This document shows positions 10,589 to 22,840 of a stretch of DNA of 64,000 nucleotides, piece after piece. Under the pieces are notes generated by a model, which saw only the letters and a program-made list of their open reading frames with translations, did no database searches and was not told the origin of the DNA. Positions within the stretch are counted from its first letter, which is position 1, and each line of letters begins with the position of its first letter. The DNA lies in contig ML664664.1 of NCBI GenBank assembly GCA_007570785.1, positions 514,358-578,357 on the forward strand. The letters are read 5' to 3'. The position numbers were made by a program, and so were the translations under genes. This stretch comes from Antilocapra americana. Taxonomy: Eukaryota > Chordata > Mammalia > Artiodactyla > Antilocapridae.

Positions 10589-11528
10589 ATAATATGTTAC
10601 AGCTACAATAAGATCATAAAGTATGCACCATGCCTGGATCCTAGATTTGACCCTTAACTGAGATCAAGGCATCTCTATCCATTACCTGCTCAGAGTTTAT
10701 TCACAAAGAAGAGACAGAGACAGAAATCTTTGGATAAGCAGGCATAGTGTTTGCTACAGAAGCCTTCCCATAGCACTTACCATGTGCTGAAAATTCACAT
10801 AGTCGCCTCTTCCTTTGAACTGTAAACCCCTCATGAACACAAACCAGGACACATTCAATATAAATATTGGTTATCATGGGACCTGATCTATTATAAATTT
10901 CAATAATTTTAAAATTAATAGATAATAGAATGAATATGTAATCATCAAAGTCATCATTTGGAAAAACATTGGACTAGAAAAATGAGTACAGTGATCCAAA
11001 GTAAAAAATAAGCTGCCAGTTACAGGTTTCTCACTACTGTAAAGATATTAGAGTGTTTTTGTGTGTGGAGGCGGGGGGCGGCAGGGCGGGTTCTCTCACT
11101 CCCTGGCCCAGTGCTTTCCATACTCAAGTTTTTTTTGATGATTTTAAACAGTGGCTTTCCAAAATGCCTCTTCATTTTACAAATTTTAGCTGTCTTCAAG
11201 AGGAATGACAATTTAGTTTTAGACAATAAAAATATCCTTTTTCATAGTATCATAAACATTTCATGAATATTTTATAAAAGTTTAGTCATGGGCACTGCAG
11301 GTTACTCTTCAGATGCTCTGAGACTGAGATACTGGAAGTCGTAATAGAATATTAAAAATTCTGGCTTCATGTTGGAAGATTTACCTAAAAGTTTACACCT
11401 TCCAAAATTTTTCAAGCAATTAATTTTTCATCAAAATGCAAACAAAAATTAATGCAAAAAATTGTATGAATGTAAAAAGTTTTAAAATAATATATTCTCA
11501 TCTTATCCTCAAAGAAACTGAACATATT
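10589..11528. other. Unassigned sequence
   Basis: No recognisable gene. A GC-rich patch ('ggaggcggggggcggcaggg') at about 11066-11085 stands out in AT-rich DNA but is too short to call a CpG island. Small frames on both strands over it are unremarkable. Confidence 0.4.
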
Positions 11529-12005
11529 AAGAATAAATCTTGGGGGTTTCCCTGGTGGTCCAGTGGTTAAGAATCCACCATGCAACGGAAAGGGCACTGG
11601 TTCAATCCCTGGCGCAGGAAGATCCCACATGCCGAGGGAACAACCAAGGCCATGTGCCACAACTACCGAAGTCCAGGCGCCTAGAGTCGGTGCTCCGAAA
11701 CAAGAGTAGCCACTGCATTGAGAAGCCTGCACACCACAACTGCAGAGTACCCGCCTGGGCAACAACAAAGATCCATCACAGCCACAAAACAAATAAATAA
11801 ATCTTTTTTTAAAAAAGGAAAAATCTTGGGACTTCCCTGGTGGTCCAGTGTACTCTCAATGCAGGGGGCTCGGGTTCAATTCCTGGTCGGGGAACTAGAT
11901 CTCACATGCCACAAGTAAAGATCCTGTATGCCGCAACTAAGACCTGGCACAGCCAAATATATAAATTAATAAAAATAAATACTTTAAAAAAAAGAATAAA
12001 ACTTG
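11529..12005 (+). mobile_element. Two CHR SINEs in tandem on one target site
   Basis: The first copy (about 11543-11814) starts 'gtttccctggtggtccagtg' and includes the longer CHRL-type body with repeated 'cacaactac'-like wording. The second (about 11829-11991) starts 'gggacttccctggtggtcca'. Three related target sequences separate and flank them: 'aagaataaatcttg' (11529-11542), 'aaggaaaaatcttg' (11815-11828) and 'aagaataaaacttg' (11992-12005). This indicates that the second SINE inserted into the duplicated target left by the first. The 60-126-codon frames across this region are repeat-derived. Confidence 0.8.
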
Positions 12006-14398
12006 CTTTTCATCTTTGTCTTACTTATAACCATGGTAAATATATAGTGTGTTATGCTGCATATATGATACCAATATTTACACTTTAGCTAATCCATTTG
12101 TCAGAGAAAAAAAAGTCTAAGATGCTCCGTGCTCTAGTAACTTTCAATAGTTGATTCTCTTAAAACAATTACTCAGTGAAATAAAGCATGAACATATAAA
12201 CGTTAGTGAATATTAGCACTATTTGATTTAAGATATTTCATCCTGGTATTGCAGGACTGTTTCTGTTTTCCCTTTACAGCTAGTGAATGTGTGGTCTTAG
12301 AACACTTTAAATAATTCATGATTATTAGACCAGGACTTAACTATTTCAATTAAACCTAATGATTTAACAAATCTCTTGACAATTTAGTGTCAGGAATTAT
12401 AGTGCAACTAAGGCAGGTGTCTACTTTCCAATTAGAGAATACTGGGGTCATATCTTCAGGTGAAAAATATCATCAGCATGGTTTAAAAAGTGTTTATGTA
12501 TTAGTGATAAAGGAGCCTGATAAAAGGAAATGTAGTAACCTTTTCACAGAATCCTATCAGCCAGAGAGGTAAACCAAGGCCAAAATCAAGGGAAAGGGAA
12601 ATAAGTGTCAGAATCAAAATCTCTATTAGAACTGGAGTCTGAACAGCAGCCAAGAGTTTGCCTAGAATTTCACAGCCAGTGGGCATAGAAAAAATACTGG
12701 ATTGTAATCCCTTCCTAAGAAGGGTCAAAATGTTCAGATGTCAGATCCTGGAACCACTGGATCTTGAAAGAAGGGAAATAAACAGGCTTAACTGTGCTCA
12801 TCAGATTAGGCAGATACAGAGAAGGAAGCCATGCACTATGGGGTTTGCCTGGGAGGCTCAGTTTTCACCCGTATCCCTCAGCGTAGAGAAATGATTGTGG
12901 GAGAACAGACGCCAGAGGCGGGATCCCAATCTAATTCATACAGACATGGTTTTCCAGCGGTATTTGAAAAACAACATTTTTTAATGTGATGTTAATGTGA
13001 TTCTGAGAGCCAAAAGCAACCCAAAATCACCATAGTTACACATATTTTTGTTTCTAATTACTTTTTCTCAAGTCTAGAAGAGTAAAATAAAGTTAAGAAA
13101 TAAGACAGTTTTGTAGCATTCTGGTGCCTGAAGCAAAAGCAGCCCTTTAAAATGATGGCTCTATTAAGCAGGATTACTCAAAATTGATCATTGAGAGTCG
13201 GAAAGAGAAAGAATATTTGAGTGAACACTGGAAAAGAATATTCTGAAGAATGAAACTCTTTCTTACGGGTAGAATCATTGTCTATGTGGAAACTATCATG
13301 GAATCACCACTGTGGTTCTCCGCCAGAGTTTTACTGGTAACTTAGAGTAATGAAATATATATCAAATCTAGGAAATTCTTGTGGCCTTCAGCAATCCCTT
13401 TATTACCTATGGGTCTCAGTTTCCTCAAATGGAGATGCAGGGCTAGAATCCAGTGATCTGTAATATCCATCAATCCTTAACATTGTGAACATCCTTTTTC
13501 ATAACACTCTCCCCTTTCTCTGCTCTGTGCTCAAATCCATCTTTCTTACTCCCTCTACTATAGTCTTGATACATCTCACTGCTGTTTTTTGTCACCCCTG
13601 ACTTGAAGGAGACAGCTCTAGAGACTATTAGTCAGAATTACTACGCGGTCATCATCAATACCAGACAAGTAGCCTTCGTCAGGGAGAGAAGGGCTGAGCA
13701 AGCATGAAAGCAATAGTCACTGGACTGAACTCAATGACCAAGAAACATTAGCAGGAAAAAAGTATTGCACTGGATTGCCTCCACATTCCTGTCTTTATAT
13801 GTTTCCCTTTCCTTCTTTTCTCTTTTTTTTTCTCATCTGAGAGTTACAGGAATGTTTTACCCAAACTATACAGGAATGGCTAATCAATCATAACTTTCCA
13901 CTTTACCTCCTAGCTTGGAGGAGGAACACTAATTAATTCCAAATACACTGATTAGCTGCCTACACAGTGTACACCCCCTGCAACCTCTGTGCTTCCTATA
14001 GTGTCTGCTGCTTAAATCTGTACAAAATGTGTGTGTCCATATATATTAATATGGGTATGTGTATACACACACACACTTTGCTTGTTTGTTTCAGCTTTTA
14101 GGAGAAGTTAAACTTTTCCTGTAAGTGTTAAAAATATAAATGATGGATCATAGTATTTAATGATATTTAAATATAGGAATCACTTATACTGGAGAGAACT
14201 TTAGTGTGAATATTGTTGTTTTTCTTCCTTTTATAAAAGAAAAAAAATCCTCAATATGTCATTGATTTCAGCCCAAACATCAAACATGGTCATTTTTAGG
14301 AGCTCCATGTCAGTCATTCTATTTAACACCAGATATTTGATACAGATTAGAGAAAGATGACAAGAGGAAAAAATATAGTTTTTGTTGAATGAAACTAA
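12006..14398. other. Unassigned sequence, about 2.4 kb
   Basis: No exon or RNA gene recognised. Minor items are a TG/CA-rich patch at 14028-14085 and a pyrimidine-rich patch at 13798-13835. Small frames at 12387-12894 lack domains. An ancient MIR-like patch may lie near 13400-13480 ('ggtctcagtttcctc'), but it is too short to claim firmly. Confidence 0.4.
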
Positions 14399-15455
14399 GT
14401 TTAAAAGACAACCAACAGAATGGGAGAAAATATTTGCAAATGATGTGACCAACAAGGGATTAATTTCCAAAATATACAAACAAATCATACAATCAAAAAA
14501 GAGGCAGAATATCTAAATAGATATTTCTCCAAAGAAGACATGCAGATAACCAACAGGTATATTAAAAGATACCCAACACTATTTACTTACTACTGGAGAA
14601 ATGCAAATCTAAGCTACAATGAGGTATCATTTCACACTGGTCAGAATGGCCATCATGAAAAAGTCTACAAATAATAAATGCTAGAAAGGCTATGGAAAAA
14701 AAAAGACACCTTCCTACACTGCTGGTGGGAATACAAATTTGTATACTCACTATGAAAAATAGTATTGAGAATACTTAAAAAACTAAAAACAGAGTTACCA
14801 CATGATTCAGTGATCCCACTTCTAAGCACGTATCTGGAGAAAACCATAATTTGAAAAGATACATGCACTATTTACAACAGCCAAGATGGGAAAGGAACCT
14901 AACTGTCCATTGACAGATGAATGGATAAGGTGGTATACACACGATGGAATATTACTCAGCCATAAAAAAGAATGAAATAATACCATTCACAGGAACATGG
15001 ATGAACCTAGAGATGATCATACTAAGTAAAGTCTATCAGATAAAGACAAATATCATATGATATCACTTATAGGTGGAATCTAAAACATGATACAAATGAA
15101 CTTATTTACAAAACAGAAATAGACTCAAAGACTTCAAAAACAAACTTACAATGGGAAGGGGAAGAAAAATTAGGAGTATGGGATACACACTAGTATAAAT
15201 GAAATAGATAATCAACAAGGTCCTACTATATAGAACACAGAACTATACTCAGTCTCTTTATATATATATATATAAATTTAGATTCTCAATATATATTCCC
15301 AATATACTCACATATATCTATATTTAGATTCTTTTCCATTATAGGTTATTACATAAACTATACATTAAATATTACATAAACTATAATGGAAAAGAATCTA
15401 AATATATATTCTATTCTGTGTAACACAACATTGTAAGTCAACTATATTTGTGCTG
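14399..15455 (+). mobile_element. L1 LINE 3' half (ORF2 end and 3' UTR)
   Basis: Sense L1 text runs continuously: 'gggagaaaatatttgcaaat', 'aatgcaaatctaagctacaa', 'gctggtgggaatacaaattt', 'gatgaatggataaggtggta' and 'ggaatattactcagccataa'. The 3' UTR follows, ending around 'taagtcaactatat'. Stops are frequent. The 3' UTR contains a local rearrangement (see 15319-15406). Confidence 0.85.
15319..15406. repeat. 26-bp inverted repeat inside the L1 3' UTR
   Basis: The arms at 15319-15344 and 15381-15406 are perfect reverse complements of 26 bp, separated by 36 bp. The right arm ('ctataatggaaaagaatcta') is normal L1 3'-UTR text and the left arm is an inverted copy of it. The spacer carries 'attacataaactata' at 15348-15362, repeated directly at 15371-15385. 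Template switching is the simplest inferred cause. Confidence 0.85.
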
Positions 15456-16745
15456 GATTCAAAATGTCCTAATTACCTTTATCTTCAGTCACACATGAGT
15501 TATCCAGGGCTGAGTTTGTTTGTTGAAGAGCCTCGAATGAAATGTGATTTATACATTAAATAAGAAATTATCACTATTAAGCCTATAGTCTTCCCTGTTA
15601 GTTTCACATTTTCAAATTCCTGCATTCTGATGCTTCTTAAGTACTTTAGAAGTTGTCTGTGACAAAAGCTAGAGTTAACTCCCAGATTCTGCCACTACCA
15701 ATAAATCTGTTGTTTTCGTGGATTAAAAAAGGAAAATAAACAGATTAGCCAGAAAAAAAAGAAAAACTGAAAAATACTGGAAAATATGTGTTCATTCATT
15801 CATGGAACAAACATTGCTAGATATTTCCATGTGCCATACAGCTTCCTAGGAACCAGAGGAAATATGGTACTTAGCTCCTATTCTGAAGAAAATTACAATA
15901 CGTACATCGACAGAAAACAAATGTGTGAAAATGGGAGAACGAGCCAGTTGAGGAAAAACATAATGCATTCATGTATTGCGAGCACAACGCTGTATGCACT
16001 GTGGCCCACTCTCGAGAGTTAACATTCATTCCTGTCACAAACAAATCTGAGGGGTTGAACACAATAATAGTTGAGTTTGCATTCATACAAAGTCTGGCCA
16101 CATGTTTCTTCTGCAAAGGTGATGCAAGTCTCCAATCACCTTCCACGCTGTGTAACTATATCCTCAACAAATGATGTCAAGATTGCTGTTGCACCACCCA
16201 GTTGGCAGCAAGTGTGGCAACTGAACATGAATCACACCCACTTTTAAATGCCTATATCCAGAAATAGCATACCACTGCCACCTGCTTTTCATTTGCAATA
16301 ACTTCTTACCTGGTTTCAAATAGATTCAGCGAAGCTAGGGAATATAGTTTCAATAGGGTGCCTAAGAAGAGGATGCCCAGCTTTGGTGAGTATCTAGTCA
16401 GTTTTTACCCATCTATCCTTCTGGTCACCATATCTCTCTTTCAATGCTTCCCCACACTGTCCCCTTTCAGGGAGGTATCTCAAGGCTCCTCTAGCTCCAT
16501 TCATTTGCATATGCTCAAAGCACTTTCTTGCAACTTTGAATGAAATTAACCTTTCCTTTGAAATGCTCATAAATTCTCCCTACTCTTCCAAACCTGTGAA
16601 ATACCTGTTAAAGATATGGAGATTCTCTGTGATTAATTTTCCTTTCTATTCTGATAAATTTCTAATGTATGAACTTCTCTCCTCTCCAATTCAATCTTTC
16701 TCCTGCTTTGAAAGGTGATTCTTGAAATATCCAAGCGTCTAGTGT
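15456..16745. other. Unassigned sequence
   Basis: No gene recognised. The overlapping frames at 15786-16174, on both strands, have no conserved motif. Confidence 0.4.
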
Positions 16746-16980
16746 CTTAGGGCTTTCCCGATGGCTTAGAAGATAGAGAATCCCCCTGCAAGGCAGGAGA
16801 CACAGGAGATGTAGGTTCGATCCTGGGATCAGAAAGATCTCCTGAAGGAGAGCATGGCAACCGACTCCAGTATTCTTGCCTAGAGAATCCTATGGACAGA
16901 AGAGCCTAGTGGGCTACAGTCCAAAAGGGTGGCAAAGTCAGACATATCTGAGTGACTAAGCATAGCACAACTTGTGTCTA
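16746..16980 (+). mobile_element. Bov-tA SINE
   Basis: Sense copy with tRNA-like head 'gggctttcccgatggcttag', B-box-like 'gtaggttcgatcctggg' and BovA body 'ccgactccagtattcttgcc'. Similar flanks ('tagtgtctta' on the left, 'cttgtgtctaa' on the right) suggest a decayed target-site duplication. Confidence 0.8.
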
Positions 16981-17617
16981 ATGAAAATTTTCAGTTGAGA
17001 AACTGACAGGTAGGGTAAATATTATCAATTACAGGATCATGCATTTCTATTTCCTTAAGGGTTTTGCACCATCTTTCTAATAACAAGCAAAGTACATTTG
17101 AAGCTTATTGTGTTGGGGATTCATGTGGGAGATTTCTGTCAGAGAATATTCCCAAGTAAAAAGAAAAGACACATATTTTTTTAGTCTGTAATTCCATGTT
17201 CTTTGGGCTTCACTTAATAGTACCAAGAAATTTCTCAATGACTCCCAAACTTTCCTTTTCTTAACAACTCTGTCATTTTGCCCTTTATTGCTCCTCTTTT
17301 TTTTTGTATTAATTACCTTACAATTCTCCTTTTTTTTTTATCTTGATCTTACAGTTGAGGCAGGAATAACCATATCATGTCCAAATTGCCTAGGAGAGAA
17401 TCTAGATATTGTGGAACATGAAGCTATTATAATTGGGCATGGAGGACTTCTTAAAAAAAGGGCATAACATCATCATAACCAGTAGAGCCTTGGAAGTAGC
17501 CTACTCAAGTTAAGGGCCCTAAAGATTGACCTTCATTAGTTTAATGGTAAATGTGCTTATCACAAATAGTCCATCCCAGATCTGTTCTTCCTTTACACTG
17601 ATTTGTTATTATATATT
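16981..17617. other. Unassigned sequence
   Basis: No gene or repeat recognised. T-runs near 17300 and 17330 are low complexity. Confidence 0.4.
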
Positions 17618-17830
17618 CACTGTGTGTGTGTTACTTGCTCAGTCATGTCTGACTCTGTGACTCCATGGACTGTAGCCTGCCAGGCTCCTCTGTCCATGGA
17701 ATTCTCCAGGCAAGAATACTGGATTAAGTAGCCATTCCCTTCTCCAGGGGATCTTTCTGAATCAAGGATCAAACCCAGATCTCCTACATTACAGACAGAC
17801 ACTTAACTATCTGAGCCACAACTGGAGGCC
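17618..17830 (-). mobile_element. Bov-tA SINE
   Basis: Antisense. A short TG-rich tail ('tgtgtgtgtt') leads into 'gctcagtcatgtctgactct' and ends with a decayed tRNA head near 'ctgagccacaactggaggcc'. The minus-strand 61-codon frame over it is repeat-derived. Confidence 0.8.
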
Positions 17831-17894
17831 ATATTGAGAGTTTCTGCCACATTTATTCAGTATTGCAGTTTTACTTATTACAAAGCAGCACTAC

Positions 17895-18842
17895 AACCTG
17901 TATGCAGGTAAAGAAGCAACAGTTAGAACCAGGCATGGAACAACAGACTGGTTCAAAATTGGGAAAAGAGTACATTGAGGCTGTATATTGTCACACTGCT
18001 TATTTAACTTATATGCAGAGTACATCATATGTGAAATGCCGGGCTGGATGAAGCTGAAGGTGGAATCAAGATTGCTGGGAGAAATATCAATAACTTCAGA
18101 TATGTAGATAACATCACCCTTATGGCAGAAAGTGAAGAGGAACTAAAGAGCTTCTTGATGAAGGTGAAAGAGGAGAGTGAAAAAGCTGGCTTAAAACTCA
18201 ACTTTCGAAAAACTAAGATCATGGCATCCGGTCCCATCACTTCATGGCAAACAGATGGGGAAACAATGGAAACAGTGACAGATTCTATTTTCTTGGGCTC
18301 CAAAATCACTACAGATGGTGACTGCAGCCATGAGATTAAAAGGCCCTTGCTCCTTGGAAGAAAAGTTATGACAAACCTAGGCAGCATATTAAGAAGCAGG
18401 GACATCACTTTGCCAACAAAGGTCCATCTAGTCAAAGCTATGGTTTTTTCAGTAGTCATGTATGGATGTGTGAATGGGACCATAAAGAAGGCTGAGTGCC
18501 AAAGAATTGATGCTTTCAAACTTTGGTGCTATAGAAGACTCTTGAGAGTCCCTTGGTCAGCAAGAAGATTAAACCAGTCAATCCTAAGGGAAATCAACCC
18601 TGAATATTCACTGGAAGGATTGATGTTGAAGCTGAAGCATTAGAAAAGATCCTGATGCTGGGAAAGACTGAAGGCAGCAGGAGAAGGGGATGACAGGGGA
18701 TGAGACAGTTGGATGGCATCACCGACTCTATGAACCTGAGTTTGAGCAAACTCTGGGAGATAGTGAAGGACAGGGAAGCCTGGTGTGCTACAGTCCATGA
18801 GGTCACAAAGAGTTGGGCATGACTGAGAGACTGAACAACTTC
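17895..18842 (+). pseudogene. BovB LINE 3' fragment with a long open stretch
   Basis: 5'-truncated BovB copy of about 0.95 kb covering the end of the reverse transcriptase palm, the thumb/C-terminal part and the 3' UTR. The catalytic motif that would read YADD reads YVDN here (around 18100), so the active site is changed. A frame of 173 codons (18122-18643) stays open and includes 'FLGSKITTDGDCSHEIKR' and 'LTLP'-type BovB wording. It ends where about 45-50 nt of the usual text is missing between 'gctgaagc' and 'gaaaagatcc' near 18640. It has no promoter or start of its own and is judged inactive. Confidence 0.9.
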
Positions 18843-20711
18843 TACAAAGAAGTAGCACTGGACTGGTCAGATTTAGTTTTTCATGTAAATCTGCTTATGA
18901 ATAAAATCAGAGCTAGAAAGGATTCTGAACTAGACAGGCAATGGAACTTTTCCTTGGAAGGAGAGGAAGCTGAAGTTTGAGAAGCACAGATGAAGAGAGA
19001 TGAAATGCAATTTTGTATTACTTGTTGTGAAAAATAATATTTAAATGCAAAGGGAATCTTGGAAGCAGTTGGCAATAGTCAACTTTTTTCTTTTCATCTT
19101 CAATTTCCTATTTGTATTGCCAGAGAAACACTAAATTGATAGAAAGACTTCAGGCTTTAGAGTTAAATAGACCTAAAAGCAAATCCTGGTTCTGATACTT
19201 ACTAGTGATGAGATTATAACTTCTCTGATGAAACCATTGCAGCAAGTATGCATGTAGAAAAAGATATCCAGTTTATTGTTAGGATTTAGTATTTGAATGT
19301 GTTAGGATCTGTTATAATATTTGTGTGTATTACATAAGTGTTACTAAATGAATCATAATAATCATGCAATTACTATCATTAAGCCATCTATATATATATA
19401 TGTTAGGTATAGAACACACATATAATTGATACAGTAGGCATTTAAGAAAAATTAAAGATTTATAGATATTCATATTTAAGACAGAATTATAAGGCTGTTA
19501 TTTAGACAACTTTCTCTGTAATCTATTCTCTGAAGGTTTTCATAATAATTTTGCTTTATTATCATTGTAGTAATAACTTCATGGATTAACAAATGTCTCT
19601 TTCACTTCCTGAATTTCACAGTTTGAATCAGACTGTCAGAACCTATCAGTTGCCCCTCTCTCAAAGTTGTATGCTAGCAAATGTAATAAAAATTTATGTC
19701 CTTATTAAGCATTTGTTTTAGGAGAAAGTCATCCAAGTACCAACTGCATTTCCAATTTCATCAGCATTCTTCTATTTAAAGATATGAAGCCTCTTGAGGT
19801 CTGAGTCACAGGCAGAAACTGAGTTAGGCTGAGACTGAAAAGTAATTTAGTGGAATCCTATGTAGAGCTCACAGAATTGACTACCAGTATTGGAAAAGAA
19901 ATAAAAATCTAGGTAACTCCTGAGGAACTGGCTGAAAAACCTGCATTAGAAATCCTGTATCACTAAGAGTCTAGTCCAGTGCTTTTCATGCTTCAGGTAA
20001 GCAAGATAGGAAGTCAACTTGCAAGTCCTGGCCAGAATTTTAAAGAGGAATGGAATGGAATAGAACAGAATAGAAAACAGGAATGGTACATTACATGAAT
20101 AGGTATAATGAAGAGTCCTCCGCATCCTTGATGATTCTCTGAACATTCAATATATCAAGAGAGGGTCCAATTGGACAAATCTAAGGCACGATCTTGCTCT
20201 CTAACATTTTCTAAAATTTATTTCATTCTACTACAATGAACAATGAGTCCTGAATATAGCTCAAAGTTACATTAAGAGGGACTGAAAATATGGAGTTTCG
20301 GAACAAACATTACCTACCTGTGCCTGGCAAGAAACACACATATGGTTGGTCTGTAAATCTCACATTTTCACTATTGGAAGTTTAAAAATTTCAGCATATG
20401 CATCTGGCTGGGGAAATAACAAAAGTTCCCTCTCTCAATCTTTCCCTCACTCTCTCAATCTCTCTCTTTCTTATTCCTTTGGCTCTATACACAAATATTT
20501 GGAAAGTTCAAATAGCTGGAAAGCTGAGCTTGTTTTGATACAACCAGGACTAAATGGCTTTCTTCTTTGGTCATTTAATCCTCCTGTTAGCATGGACTGC
20601 TTGGCTATAAGCTAAGCTGATGTGGGTCAGAGTGAGGTCAACATGAAGCTCTGTTGCCTATGCTTACTGAGGCTTGTCCAGCCTGAGCCATTAAAAAGCC
20701 CAAGATCTGAA
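18843..20711. other. Mostly unassigned sequence, about 1.9 kb, with a MIR-like patch
   Basis: Around 19148-19240, wording such as 'gttctgatacttactagtga' resembles the centre of a sense MIR SINE. The rest shows no gene or clear repeat. A short (TA)n lies near 19390, and a pyrimidine-rich CT stretch at 20430-20475. Confidence 0.4.
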
Positions 20712-20818
20712 AATTAAAAAAAGAGTGGATATATGTATATGCATAACTGATTCACTTTACTATAACCTGAAACTAACACAGCATTGTAAATCAACTATAC
20801 TCCAATAAAAAAAGAAAA
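20712..20818 (+). mobile_element. L1 LINE 3' end fragment
   Basis: A short terminal L1 piece: 'gtggatatatgtatatgcat', 'actgattcactttactataa', then 'aatcaactatactccaataa' and an A-rich tail. Strongly 5'-truncated. Confidence 0.8.
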
Positions 20819-21573
20819 TTCTTTTTAAAACCCCACCAAGGTGAAAAAAAATCACATAACTTATGAAAACATTGAAATCTGATGCCCCTTGTCAAATCTG
20901 TGTCAGCAGCATGGATCTTTTCTTCCCCAAGTTATCAGTTCAAGGTTTCCAACCAATGGTCCAAGATGTTAAGAGATTCTGATGGATAGCACATTTATTC
21001 CTTTCACTCAAGTTAGAAATTAGTCAGTGACAGGCAAAGGAGTATAAAAGGGTGGGGGGAATCAAAATAATAGTTTCATTACTGATAAAGTTGAAGCAAA
21101 GATTCAACCTTAAATCAGAAAATTATACAAGGTATAAATAACTTCAACACATGGTACACAAGAATTGAATAGATAAAATTACCAAACATTTTTAAGGTTC
21201 TAAGAGTTTAATAAATTATATATCACATTCTAGAATGAGAAGACACAATATTGTGATATGTAATATCAGCTATCTCTCAATCTATAATTTTAAGATAGTT
21301 CCAGTAAAAGTCCCATTAGCTTCTTTTTTCCATGAAGCTTAATGAAAATCATTCAAAACTTATTTGAAAAAGCAAGAGACTAATAATAAATAATGTAGAC
21401 AATTTTAGAGAAAAAAGAATAATGACAGAGGCCTGTGCTTTCAGTTATCAAAACATATCACAAAAATTCATTGTGGATGAGAAAGTAAGGTTTTGGCAAA
21501 GAAATGGAAATGCAGACAACAAAGAATACAGAATACAAAAAGATACACAGAAATAAGTAGGATCTATACATGT
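20819..21573. other. Unassigned AT-rich sequence
   Basis: No gene, RNA or repeat recognised. Confidence 0.4.
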
Positions 21574-22014
21574 GGCTATGGTTTTTCCAGTGTTCATGTA
21601 TGGATGTGAGAGTAGGACTATAAAGAAAGCTGAGCATCGAAGAATTAATGCTTTTGAACTGTGGTGTCGGAGAAGACTCTTGAGAGTCCCTTGGACTGCA
21701 AGGAGATCCACCCAGTCTATCCTAAAGGAGATCAGTCCTGAATATGCATTGGAGGAACTGGCACTGAAGCTAAAACTCCAATATTTTGGCCACCTGATGG
21801 GAAGAACCAACTCATTTGAAAAGACCCTGATGCTGGGAAAGATTGAAGGTGGGAGGAGAAGGGGATGACAGAGGATGAGATGGTTGGATGGCACCACCGA
21901 CTCAACGGACATGGGTTTGGGTGGACTGCAGGAGTTGGTGATGGACAAGGAGGCCTGGCGTGCTGTGGTTCATGGGGTCGCAAAGAGTCAGACATGACTG
22001 AGCAACTGAACTGA
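21574..22014 (+). mobile_element. BovB LINE 3' end fragment
   Basis: Starts within the BovB C-terminal coding part at 'ggctatggtttttccagt' and continues to the tail 'gactgagcaactgaactgat'. The plus frame 21572-21868 (98 codons) reads typical BovB C-terminal protein, including VFMYGCESRTIKKAEHRRIN and [20 protein letters not shown]. It contains no catalytic domain. Confidence 0.9.
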
Positions 22015-22109
22015 TTCATGTGACACAGATAGATTAATCAGTGTAATATGGGTTACTTATTTATCTATATGAAATTATCCAAATGAAATAATAAAATTAA
22101 ATTGGAATC

Positions 22110-22210
22110 AGGACTTCCCTGGGGGCCAGTGGTTAAGACCTAATGCTTCCATTGTGGAGAGCACAGGTTTGATCCCAGATTAGGAAACTAAGATCCTGCA
22201 TGCCGTAGAA
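22110..22210 (+). mobile_element. CHR-type tRNA SINE, short
   Basis: Sense copy beginning 'ggacttccctgggggccagt' and ending 'ctgcatgccgtagaaa'. The flanks 'ttaaattggaatc' (left) and 'ctaaattggaaac' (right) look like a slightly decayed target-site duplication. Confidence 0.8.
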
Positions 22211-22660
22211 AAATGAGAAAAAACTAAATTGGAAACATTACACCTTACCCATAAAGCAGTTCCAAGTAGATTAAAACATGAATTTTAAAAAAATCTAAAG
22301 AAGTACTGGACACATATTCGACATTTTAAGTTAGGGAAAGACTTCTTAATCAAGGCAAAATAAGCATAATGGATCAGGAAATCAATTTAAAATTTGACTC
22401 CCCTGATAGTATACATGTCATAACAATAACCATAATAATCAAAAAGATAACAGCTGAATCACTTTTCCCAAGTTGTGGCCTATATTTCCCTCTCTGAACT
22501 ATGAACACATTTGGAGGGATGTGAATGATAGACAGGGGCCACAGAAGTGATCCTTAGTGCAACTTAACCGTTTGAGAAGCACAGTGGAGTTGAATGTTGT
22601 CCAAAACACTTCCTTCTCTGCCTTCAGAAGGATTACACAGTTACTACTGCTAGACACCCA

Positions 22661-22840
22661 CATTTCATCTGGCAAATTTACACACGTGGATAATATCTTA
22701 TCACTACTAACTACTGTCTACTGACAGCAACCCTTCTTTCTCAATTCCATGAATCCAATGTGAGCGTTACTAAAAAATTTCTTCTCCTAAAAGCGTACAT
22801 GTGAAGTTGGATATTTAAGGACAGTGTAAAGGTAGGGTTT
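22661..22840 (+). repeat. Direct repeat copy 1 (about 180 bp)
   Basis: This segment matches 23877-24060 in the same orientation. Shared wording includes 'ctactg', 'cttctttctcaattcca', 'gatccaa/gaatccaa', 'ttggatatttaag' and 'acagtg'. By eye the two are roughly three quarters or more identical, with small indels. I do not recognise the family. Confidence 0.75.

Noticed and set aside
11050..11100. GC-rich patch as a CpG island promoter
   Set aside because: Only about 40 bp and mostly G runs. Far too short for an island.
15319..15406. The inverted repeat as a microRNA hairpin
   Set aside because: The arms derive from an inverted L1 3'-UTR copy, the loop is 36 nt, and there is no sign of a conserved mature sequence.
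16746..16980. tRNA genes suggested by A- and B-box-like motifs here and in other SINEs
   Set aside because: The motifs belong to the tRNA-like heads of Bov-tA or CHR SINEs. No cloverleaf with a proper acceptor stem is present.
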